From an uncultured Proteiniphilum sp. (GTDB lineage Bacteria > Bacteroidota > Bacteroidia > Bacteroidales > Dysgonomonadaceae), in contig NZ_CALNAT010000245.1 in the NCBI RefSeq assembly GCF_937873925.1, positions 1 to 6,979 on the forward strand: DNA of 6,979 nt. The letters are read 5' to 3'. This document shows, one piece after another, positions 1 through 6,713 of the stretch (the first letter of the stretch is position 1; the number at the start of each line of letters is the position of its first letter). The notes under the pieces were generated by a model. It saw nothing but the letters and a program-made list of their open reading frames with translations, made no database searches and was not told the DNA's origin. The position numbers were made by a program, and so were the translations under genes.

Positions 1-90
1 AACCGCCTCTGATGGGAAGATCCAGGTAACCTGCAATTCATTTGCATTTCCTGTCCTTCCCGCAGCCAAATCAGTTACAGGAGCAACAAC
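1..90 (-). repeat. Shared N-terminal beta-sandwich module, partial copy at left edge
   Basis: Residues 47-76 of the left-edge lipoprotein: VAPVTDL, then NANELQVTWIFPSEAV. It aligns with the first strands of the other three copies and is cut by the window edge. Confidence 0.7.
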
Positions 91-228
91 CACTTCCCCC
101 GGCGGTTCTTTATCCTTGTTATCCCCATCGGGAATGGAATTATCTTCCGTTCCGCATGAAATCAATAATGCGAAAGAGAAGATGGCCCATCCCATGAGGA
201 ACAATACCCATTTATTCTTCGGGCTCAT
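1..228 (-). CDS. Lipoprotein with N-terminal FN3/DUF4959-like module, 3' part outside window (probable glycoside hydrolase)
   Basis: Seventy-six codons are present and the frame is open to the left edge. The protein starts MSPKNKWVLF, followed by a hydrophobic stretch and a lipobox ending LISC, so Cys25 should be lipidated. An acidic/proline linker (about residues 27-46) follows, then the beginning of the beta-sandwich module also found in the GH43, GH76 and GH105 genes here: PVTDL at 50-54 and NANELQVTWIFPSEAV at 61-76. The start ATG lies 12 nt before the stop codon of the upstream gene, giving a 17-nt overlap and probable translational coupling. Met12 is a poorer start because it would remove most of the signal peptide. 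By analogy with its three paralogues the missing part should carry a catalytic glycoside hydrolase domain, but nothing here shows which family. The call of a surface lipoprotein is firm; the enzyme role is inferred. Confidence 0.85.
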   Translation of the reverse strand, partial: MSPKNKWVLFLMGWAIFSFALLISCGTEDNSIPDGDNKDKEPPGEVVVAPVTDLAAGRTGNANELQVTWIFPSEAV

Positions 229-1357
229 ATCCTAAATAAATCTCTCTTAACTGGGCTGAAGCACCTTGCGACATTGAATAGAAACATTCGTTCTTCTGAC
301 AATAGAATTTCAGATACCTGTACTTTGAAACCGGAATCGGAATATTGGGAGACTCAATCTCTTCTGCTGTTCTGGCATTGGTAACTTCCACATCGGTAGC
401 AATGGTCGTGAAATTCACTCCATCATTACTTCCCGATATCTCTTCAATCATTAAATAGCGGAGGAATAGCTGTGTAGTATTTCTATGACGTATCCTGAAA
501 TAATTTACCTTCTGCGGCTTTTGCATATTTATCACAAAATGGATATATCCGCCGTTGGCAGCGCTCGGTACCGAAATTTCTCTGAATGTTTTACTTGGCC
601 TTACCAATGCTAACATTGTATTTTCATCTCCATCGATAGCGCCGGTAAGAGAATTCCCTTCACCTGTGAACAACTCTTGAGAAGCTGTAACACTCCATCC
701 GGCACGCGGATAGTCGCCTATGAAATCCTCTACGATTACTTCGATCTCAGTTTTTACAGTAGGCACGTCTTCCGATACAGTAGTGATTATAACAGTTCCT
801 GCGTCTATGGCTGTAACGTTACCCTCTGCATCCACTTCAGCGATTGTTTCGTCTTCCGATGTGTAAGTCACATTTTTGTTTTCAGCATCTTCCGGTAGCA
901 CAGTCACCCACTCGGCTATATTCACAGACTCGCCTACGGTAAGCTCCAGTTCAGCATTTTCTAGTTGTATCTCTGCTGCCCTGATTGGTTCTTTTTCGGT
1001 TACCGTCAGTGTGAAACTGTCTGATTTTTCATCTACCGTTACAGTGAATGTCGTAGTACCCGCGGCAAAGATTGTTATCTTTCCCTGCTCATCTACGGTC
1101 GCTACATCGGAGTTAGAAGAGGCATATATCGCCTTTTTGTTTGTGGCATTTTCCGGCAAGATAGTTACTTTTCAAGCGAAATTGATCGTCTCACTTCCTA
1201 CTTCTACCGTCAACCCTTTTTTCAGGTCTTCATCCAATTTTACAGTTTCCACTCTAACGTCCCCATCATCGGGCACATTATCATCCTTACAGTTTATTAG
1301 CGATATTCCAATAAAAGCGAATATCACAAAAAAAACAATTACTCGTTTTTTTTTCAT
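212..1357 (-). pseudogene. Surface lipoprotein with two BIG2-like domains and C-terminal discoidin-like domain, interrupted by in-frame TGA
   Basis: One reading frame of 382 codons is split by TGA at 1172-1174 (codon 62). Before it lie a lysine-rich start MKKKR, a hydrophobic segment and a lipobox ending SLINC (Cys23). After the stop the same frame continues without a base shift. Two BIG2-type Ig-like repeats can be read: the first spans about residues 37-120 across the stop, the second about 126-211, with matching motifs such as VTILPENATNKK and VTVLPEDAENKN. Residues about 216-381 resemble an F5/8 type C (discoidin) domain, with GAIDGDENT, FRIRHRN, SGSNDGVNF and KYRYLKFYC. Such proteins bind glycans at the Bacteroidota surface, so this is probably a PUL surface glycan-binding protein. 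As read, only a 61-residue lipopeptide would be made. A TTG at 1159 could reinitiate but would give a product with no signal peptide. The stop may be a real nonsense mutation or a sequencing error. Confidence 0.82.
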
Positions 1358-1392
1358 ACCATTAAATCTTTTTGTTTTTAAAATTTCATTAC

Positions 1393-2862
1393 TTATAAAT
1401 CGCTACATAGAGCATTCGCACACCATAAGAGTGGTGCCTGGCCGTGCAGGTCACCTGTATTTCGTTTACGACCGAGATAATATTGATAGTCGTTCCGGGC
1501 ATTTGTACCCTCACACACATCCCTTATATTGTCATCTTCATTCAGATAGGTTAAGAGAGACAGCCATGCTTTCCGTGCAGCTGCTCCATAAGTAGCTTTA
1601 TTAAGCCATCCCTTCTTTACTCCTACGATCATGGCATAAGCAAACATGGCAGTACCCGAAGTCTCTTTCCAGGATACCGGATCATCTATCAATTGCCTCC
1701 ACATGCCATCTTCCGCCTGGTATCGCAGCAATATACTCATCATTAACTCATAAGCCTCTTCTATCCTTGGCCTGTCGGGAGTATCTTCAGGGAGTATCCT
1801 CAACAATTCTGCCATGCCTACTGCCATCCATCCGTTCCCACGTCCCCAGAAGAACGGCACAGTAGGCGTATGATGAAACAGTCCGTTAGGGCGTTGAATC
1901 CGGTCTAAGTACATCGCCATTTCCTTGGCGGTCCTGTCGATATATTTCCTGTCCCCGGTAACCTGATACGCTTGTGCCTGCACAGCAGTGATCATAAACA
2001 TATCATCAATCCATATACGTGTTTGCCAGGAATAGCCTTGCTCATGCCAATCTCTCTGATTCTGTGTAGCATTGGGCGGCAATTCCCACTGTGTATCGGC
2101 ATAATGCAATCCCAGTTCGAGATGCCTGCCTGCACCGGTAGTCTTATAGATCTCTAATGGAACCGATCCGAATACATTGTTATCCACATGGTTGGGAGCG
2201 GGATATAAATCGGAAGATCCCGACGTAAAGAAAGTATCGTCATACCTGGCAAGTAACCGATTGTATAATTGTTCATCCCCTATCGTCCGGGAAAACCAGA
2301 ACGCGCCTAACCAGGTACAGACATAGGGATAGTTGACACGAGGGTTTTGGGTATCTACTGTTCTGATATAGCGTTCGGTGAGCCTTAGCCCTATCTCTTT
2401 TGGATCACTTCCCTCAGGAAAAACCGTCAGCAAAGCATCTTTATGCAACGGCGTAGCAGTATCCTTTACCTCCTTCGATCGTTTTCCGTAATTGTCAATG
2501 GCAATAGCACCAACTACATATGTGCCATGCTCCGGAACTTTTATCAGGTAAGAGCCCTCGTTCGACGTAGACCTACGCACATTATTCCTGATGGCATTGG
2601 CTTCGTTTTCTCCTTCCGGATAATAAGATAGTTCCACAGAAGTGGCTTCTTTGGGATAGATCCAGGAAACCTGCAGTTCATTGGGATTTTCCGTACTTAT
2701 TATCTCCAGATTTTCCACGGTAGGCATAATGGTTACCTGTTCTCCTCCATCATCATCGTCCTCATCAGAAGGGATAGGGTCATCCGTTCCACATGACAAG
2801 ATTAACAGGAGAAAAAGCATAAACCATTTACTCAAAAATAAATTATATTGAATAGATTTCAT
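1393..2862 (-). CDS. GH105/GH88-type unsaturated uronyl (rhamnogalacturonyl) hydrolase, lipoprotein
   Basis: Numbered from the ATG at 2862, the product has 489 residues. It has a signal peptide with lipobox ending ILSC (Cys24), an acidic linker (DEDDDDGG), a fibronectin-III-like module at about 45-138, and an alpha/alpha-barrel of the GH88/GH105 superfamily at about 155-489. The signature WIDDMFM (284-290) holds the Asp expected to hydrate the double bond. WGRGNGW (339-345) and ETSGTAMFAYAM (400-411) are the other typical blocks. Family members remove 4,5-unsaturated uronic acid from oligosaccharides made by polysaccharide lyases, so a lyase is expected elsewhere in the locus. A longer start at 2889 is possible (MQLKRRHMSMKSIQ). 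I prefer 2862 because MKSIQYNLFL aligns with the GH43 gene's start MKVIQYSFLL. The frame is intact and both flanking gaps are under 70 nt. Exact substrate (rhamnogalacturonan or another uronate glycan) is not visible. Confidence 0.88.
   Translation of the reverse strand: MKSIQYNLFLSKWFMLFLLLILSCGTDDPIPSDEDDDDGGEQVTIMPTVENLEIISTENPNELQVSWIYPKEATSVELSYYPEGENEANAIRNNVRRSTSNEGSYLIKVPEHGTYVVGAIAIDNYGKRSKEVKDTATPLHKDALLTVFPEGSDPKEIGLRLTERYIRTVDTQNPRVNYPYVCTWLGAFWFSRTIGDEQLYNRLLARYDDTFFTSGSSDLYPAPNHVDNNVFGSVPLEIYKTTGAGRHLELGLHYADTQWELPPNATQNQRDWHEQGYSWQTRIWIDDMFMITAVQAQAYQVTGDRKYIDRTAKEMAMYLDRIQRPNGLFHHTPTVPFFWGRGNGWMAVGMAELLRILPEDTPDRPRIEEAYELMMSILLRYQAEDGMWRQLIDDPVSWKETSGTAMFAYAMIVGVKKGWLNKATYGAAARKAWLSLLTYLNEDDNIRDVCEGTNARNDYQYYLGRKRNTGDLHGQAPLLWCANALCSDL
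2449..2733 (-). repeat. Shared N-terminal beta-sandwich module, copy in the GH105 gene
   Basis: Residues about 44-138 counted from the 2862 start. Key blocks are NPNELQVSWIYP, VELSYYPEGENEA, SYLIKVPEHGTYVVGA and AIDNYGKRSKEV. Similarity to the GH76 copy is visible at DNA level too, for example shared plus-strand words ttttatcagg and tctccttccgg. Confidence 0.75.
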
Positions 2863-2927
2863 CGACATATGTCTTCGCTTTAGTTGCATATATATCCCAT
2901 ACGAGAGTTAATTTAATTCGTTTAATT

Positions 2928-4465
2928 TTAGAGCCCCTCTTTTTCCAATGCTGCCAGTTGGGCAAGCATCTCCACAAAGCCTCCTTCGTGTAATACTTCC
3001 CAGGAGGTTTGGGTCTGATTTACAAAATACCTGTTGCTCAACAAATTGGTAGCCCTATCACGGCATTCCGATTCCCATGCCTGTAACATACTCTTTTCAA
3101 ATGAATTAATATAAGTCCTTCTGTTATCGATCTTGTACAGTTCAATAAATCCCCGGAACATAATGGCAAAGAACCATGCATGGTCTCCATTGATCCGGTA
3201 GAATTCTTCACCCAGCTCCTTGGAATTGTACAAAGAGAACCACCTCCGGTGGGCAGAAATTGCTATCTGGGCGGCATCTTCCAGGTACTTCTGTTCGCCG
3301 GTGATATTGTAGAGCAAGCAGGCAGCCTGCATCGGCTGGCCTGAATTATAGCTATATTTGGCTTTATCTACCACCATCCCCGGGGTAATATTGTCATAAA
3401 AGAGATGGTCACTCGGATCCTGCAAATACTGCTTTAGCCAGGCGTACAATTCTTTAGCCTTATTGAGATACTTCTCCTCTTTTGTTATTTCATAGAGTTT
3501 ACATCCCAGTACTGCCGCCGGTGCCGTGGAACAAGTGTGTTTGTTGCTGTATGCCGGTATTTCTCTCCAGAGAATGCCACCTCCTGCCGAACTTGTAATT
3601 CCTACCATCAGATAGTCCCATACCATTTCAGCCTTTTCAAGAAAACGGTTTTCTCCGGTTTGACTATACAACTCGGCCATATCCAAACCGATCCACACAT
3701 TATCGTCATAGAATCTTTGATTCCCGTTCTGCGGATAAACGGCATAGGCTTTCAGGTTATTATCGGTAGTGATAAAACGGTTAATACTGTTGTACATACG
3801 ATCCGTCATAGCAGTGTATTTCGCCTCATATTCAGTACCAATAGCAGCATTCCGCAATGCCACGAATCCGGAAAGGCCAGCCCCCTGTCCCCATACCACA
3901 GCATCTCCATCCCAATAGGGGCCTGTCGCATTGGAATACCTGGTATTCCAGCAATCACGGGCGACTTTCCGAAACAGAGGTCTATAAGCGAACTCATAAG
4001 TATATCGGCCCGTTCTATAAAAAGGGTTTTCGGCACATCTTCTTCCCTCATGGGAGTGGCTTTGACAGTTACTTTCTCCGAGCGGTTTCCGTAATTATCA
4101 ATGACTACTGCCCCCACAATATAGGTCCCGTGTTCCGATACTTTTATCAGGAAAGAACCTTTATCGCCTGTAGTCCGGCGTATATTGTTATTCACCGCTC
4201 CGGCTTCATCTTCTCCTTCCGGCAGGTAGGATATTTCAACGTAAAGGGCTTCTGAAGGATAAGTCCAAATGACGTTTAGTTCATTTGCTTTCCCTGTTTC
4301 TTCAACTATCAGATCATTTACGGGAGAAATAGCTATCTCTTCATCTCCACTTCCGCTATCCTTGCCACTGTTATCTGTTATAGGATCATCACCACATGAA
4401 ACAACAAAGAGAAAGGAAAAAAGAATCCATCCAAAAAAGAATAATATAGTATTGCTATTTTTCAT
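2928..4465 (-). pseudogene. GH76-type alpha-1,6-mannanase lipoprotein, frameshifted near 3970
   Basis: The N-terminal part reads from 4465: lipobox ending VVSC (Cys24), acidic Ser/Gly linker, fibronectin-III-like module (about 46-138), then the first helix of the catalytic domain, IERADILMSSLIDLCF (150-165). That frame then yields an unrelated tail ending at 3806. The rest of the enzyme continues in the -1 frame as VARDCWNTRYSNATGPYWDG and VVWGQGAGLSGF, and stays open to 2928. The GH76 catalytic aspartate pair lies in RFYDDNVWIGLDMAEL, with the two Asp codons at 3702-3707. Restoring one base in the T run at 3972-3974 or the A run at 3966-3968 (minus-strand sense) gives a continuous protein of about 512 residues, a normal length for module plus GH76 barrel. 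GH76 enzymes cleave alpha-1,6-mannan backbones internally. The GTG at 3899 would give a product with no signal peptide and no first helix, so is unlikely to be a true start. A single-base sequencing error is the main alternative. Confidence 0.85.
4052..4330 (-). repeat. Shared N-terminal beta-sandwich module, copy in the GH76 gene
   Basis: Residues 46-138 of the GH76 protein, lying entirely before the frameshift. Key blocks are KANELNVIW, VEISYLPEGEDEA, SFLIKVSEHGTYIVGAV and VIDNYGNRSEKVTV. It is the closest visible match to the GH105 copy. Confidence 0.75.
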
Positions 4466-4488
4466 GTTATATTTATTTTGAGACAGCC

Positions 4489-5298
4489 CTATTGGTCATT
4501 CGTTATTCCCTCTGAAGGAGGAATCGGCTTATAATAGCGTACCCAATCAATGAACATATCCACGGGCAACGCATTAGAATCCACGTCCTTATTGAGCCCA
4601 ATGCCAATATAAATTTTTAAATCCTGATCATTGAATGGAAATTGTCCATTAATCTGGGTCAGTATCCTGGGATATTTTCTGGTGCGAATCCCATCTACAT
4701 AAAACACCAAGCTGTCGGGATATTTTTCTAATCCATAAATATGATACCGAGTAGGGGATACTCCCACTATCATAGTGGAAGGTGGATTGTCAGCCATCTT
4801 TTTTGTTGTAGTATATTCAGTCATAACAGATTGATAAATGAAATCATCATAGTTATACTGTTCCATAATATTGATTGCGATTTTCTCTTTCTGATTTTCA
4901 GGCAAAAGTCGGATGAAAGGCCACGCACCTGACGCGGGATTAGCAGACACCCTAATTTCTATTCTTGCGGTTTCATTCTCTTTAAAACCTTCTCTGGTGA
5001 TTCCTCCCGTGAGAAAATGAGCAGCGCTATTTTCTGATAAATTCTGCAATCCTCGTAAAACAAGATTTCCGTCCTGATGAATATAAAGAGAACTATTCTC
5101 GCTCATATACCTGTTCATGGGATCCACTCCTCGGGGTATTTTCTTCCAAATACTTGGATCTAACGAGTCTATAAAATCATCTTCCCAAACAAGGGTCCAC
5201 CCTTTTCTATATTCTTCGGAATCGTTTTTTTTATCCAAACAAGAAAAAAGGGTGACAAAAAGTAATAATATCGTGACTTCTATGATGTTTATTTTCAT
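4489..5298 (-). CDS. GH16-fold lipoprotein lacking the catalytic nucleophile (probable glycan-binding pseudoenzyme)
   Basis: This 269-residue protein has a signal peptide with lipobox ending LFSC (Cys20), then a concanavalin-like beta-sandwich of GH16 type at about 34-258. Supporting blocks are WTLVWEDDF (34-42), LDPSIW (46-51), DGNLVLRG (76-83), GAWPFIRLLP (124-133), YHIYGLEKYPDSLVFYVDG (185-203) and FIDWVRYYKP (249-258). Active GH16 enzymes carry an E-I-D-I-M-E type motif, where the first Glu is the nucleophile and the last the acid/base. Here the aligned residues 141-146 read AINIME: Ala replaces the nucleophile and Asn the central Asp, while the last Glu is kept. Hydrolysis by the usual retaining mechanism is therefore unlikely, and a binding role is my inference. 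It lacks the fibronectin-like module of its neighbours. The gene begins 8 nt after the GH43 stop and ends 23 nt before the GH76 start, so it is co-transcribed with them. Confidence 0.87.
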   Translation of the reverse strand: MKINIIEVTILLLFVTLFSCLDKKNDSEEYRKGWTLVWEDDFIDSLDPSIWKKIPRGVDPMNRYMSENSSLYIHQDGNLVLRGLQNLSENSAAHFLTGGITREGFKENETARIEIRVSANPASGAWPFIRLLPENQKEKIAINIMEQYNYDDFIYQSVMTEYTTTKKMADNPPSTMIVGVSPTRYHIYGLEKYPDSLVFYVDGIRTRKYPRILTQINGQFPFNDQDLKIYIGIGLNKDVDSNALPVDMFIDWVRYYKPIPPSEGITNDQ

Positions 5299-5306
5299 TC
5301 CCTCTA

Positions 5307-6623
5307 TTATTTTATAACCTTCGGTCTTATTGGTTTACCAGTAATGGTTATTACCTTGTCTTCCGAAAAATTCAAGTCATTGATATAAGAGGTACGCGGC
5401 CCCACGCTAATATTGCTTCCGTGGGCATGATAAATATACTTGTAGCTGCCATCGGCAGTCATAAAAGGTGTTCCATGCCCGGTGCCGGTCAATCCGGATG
5501 CAGCTGGTTTGTCTCTGCGCAGGATCGGATTTCCACTGTACTTAATCCAAGGCCCCATAGGAGAGTTCGACGTGGCATAGCCCACCGCATAATCTTTACT
5601 TTCAAAATGATTGGCTGAATAAATCAGGTAGTACGTATTTCCCCTCTTCAATATTGAGGGGCCTTCAGCAACTTTACCCTGGATTCTCTCCCAGGGTTCT
5701 GAAGCTGTGATGCATCTTGTGAGTGTTTCAGATTTTATACTCTTCAGGTCATCATTCATTTCAGCCACCCATATCACGTTCCCATCAGTAAAACGCACAT
5801 AATAAAGATAAGGTGTACCATCATCGTCAATATACAACGAGGTGTCGATCCCTTTCTCATTGGGTACAATCGGCCTTCTTTCATCCTGTATGAATGGTCC
5901 TTCGGGTTTGATAGCCCAAGCTACACAAATATGTTCATCGACAGAATAAAACATGAAAAACCTGTTTTTAGACTCTATCCAGTAGACTTCAGGTGCCCAG
6001 AACCATCTTGTTCCCCAGGAGTTCTCTGGAGGCAATGCAAGGTTTTCGTTCCGCCTCCAGTGCTCAAGGTCTTCCGAGATATATACTTCGAAACCATTTA
6101 TACGGGTACCGTAAGCGTAGTATTTACCGTTGTGATATATTACATGCGGGTCTGCAATCGGCAGACGATCATTTACTACTTCTATGACGGGCGGTGCATC
6201 CTCCTCTGCGGGCATTGCAGTTACCGTTACTTTCTCCGAGCGTTTGCCGAAATTATCGATCGACACCGCCCCAATCACGTAGGTGCCATATTCAGGCAAT
6301 TGAGCCAGATAGGAACTTCTGGTTTCATTATATATCCGCACGTTGGCCATTATGGTATTCTTTTCGTCATCGTCCTCCAGTAAATAAGAAATTTCTACAG
6401 AAGCAATACCATCGGGGTTATACCAGGTAATATCCAGCTCATTCGCCTTATCGGTCTCTTCGGCAGTGAGCCTTGTAACAGGAGGTACCGGCTGTTCTTC
6501 TTTGGGCTTCTCATTGTCATCTTTCTCTTCAGGAAGAAGATTATCACTACTCCCACAGGATAGTGCAGGAAAAAACAGAAACCAAATACCTAATAAGAAA
6601 CTATATTGGATTACTTTCATCAT
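5307..6623 (-). CDS. GH43-family glycosidase lipoprotein with N-terminal FN3-like module
   Basis: The product has 438 residues. A signal peptide ends in a lipobox ALSC (Cys23), followed by a charged linker (about 25-45), a fibronectin-III-like module (about 46-139), and a five-bladed beta-propeller of GH43 type (about 148-438). The three acidic residues of the family can be placed: Asp158 in IADPHVIYHNGKYYAYGT as base, Asp260 in GIDTSLYIDDDG as pKa modulator, and Glu320 in VAEGPSIL as acid. FWAPEVYW (208-215) is the usual second-blade motif, and GTGHGTPF (380-387) holds the His typical of the propeller centre. GH43 members act as inverting beta-xylosidases, alpha-L-arabinofuranosidases, arabinanases or related exo-enzymes; the exact specificity cannot be read. 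A stop codon directly upstream of the first ATG fixes the start to 6623 or 6620. It ends in tandem stops (TAA TAG), 8 nt before the next gene, and is the first intact gene of the run. Confidence 0.92.
   Translation of the reverse strand: MMKVIQYSFLLGIWFLFFPALSCGSSDNLLPEEKDDNEKPKEEQPVPPVTRLTAEETDKANELDITWYNPDGIASVEISYLLEDDDEKNTIMANVRIYNETRSSYLAQLPEYGTYVIGAVSIDNFGKRSEKVTVTAMPAEEDAPPVIEVVNDRLPIADPHVIYHNGKYYAYGTRINGFEVYISEDLEHWRRNENLALPPENSWGTRWFWAPEVYWIESKNRFFMFYSVDEHICVAWAIKPEGPFIQDERRPIVPNEKGIDTSLYIDDDGTPYLYYVRFTDGNVIWVAEMNDDLKSIKSETLTRCITASEPWERIQGKVAEGPSILKRGNTYYLIYSANHFESKDYAVGYATSNSPMGPWIKYSGNPILRRDKPAASGLTGTGHGTPFMTADGSYKYIYHAHGSNISVGPRTSYINDLNFSEDKVITITGKPIRPKVIK
6207..6488 (-). repeat. 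Shared N-terminal beta-sandwich module, copy in the GH43 gene
   Basis: Residues 46-139 of the GH43 protein. Key conserved blocks are KANELDITW, VEISYLLE, YGTYVIGAVSIDNFGKRSE and VTVTAMP. It resembles a fibronectin type III or DUF4959-like domain; the exact Pfam family is not certain. Confidence 0.75.
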
Positions 6624-6713
6624 TAATTACTCATGTTTCGCACTTCCATTAATCAATTGACAAAGAAATAGAAAGGAAATGCATCATTTTCTAGATCTCT
6701 GTACCGCAATATG
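6624..6713 (-). promoter_or_regulatory. Leader region of the hydrolase operon with a weak promoter candidate
   Basis: This A/T-rich stretch separates the transposase remnant from the GH43 gene. On the minus strand, TTTCTTTG (plus-strand 6661-6668) matches seven of eight positions of the Bacteroides -7 consensus TAnnTTTG and lies about 38 nt before the start codon. No clear -33 TTG/TTTG element is seen at the right distance, so this is only a candidate. The true promoter may lie in or beyond the insertion-sequence remnant. Confidence 0.2.

Noticed and set aside
1172..1174. Reassignment of TGA as a sense codon or selenocysteine
   Set aside because: The Trp codons checked here are ordinary TGG, TGA reassignment is not expected in cellular Bacteroidota, the aligned repeat position is not Cys, and no selenocysteine insertion element was recognised. 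A mutation or read error is simpler.
876..1595. Plus-strand open frame of 239 codons opposite the BIG2/discoidin gene
   Set aside because: Its composition is Ser/Thr/Val-rich low complexity, as expected from the complement of a beta-rich gene. It spans the gene boundary and has no recognisable domain, so it is a shadow frame.
2890..2927. A/T-rich gap between GH76 and GH105 as a terminator or promoter
   Set aside because: No stable stem followed by a T run and no convincing TAnnTTTG box was seen. Thirty-odd nt between co-directional genes fits an ordinary operon gap.
3961..3980. Programmed -1 ribosomal frameshift in the GH76 gene
   Set aside because: No X-XXY-YYZ slippery heptamer is present in the required frame, and no strong downstream pairing was seen. 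GH76 enzymes are not known to use recoding.
3537..4255. Plus-strand open frames opposite the GH76 gene
   Set aside because: They have no domain signature and are explained as complements of the well-supported minus-strand enzyme.
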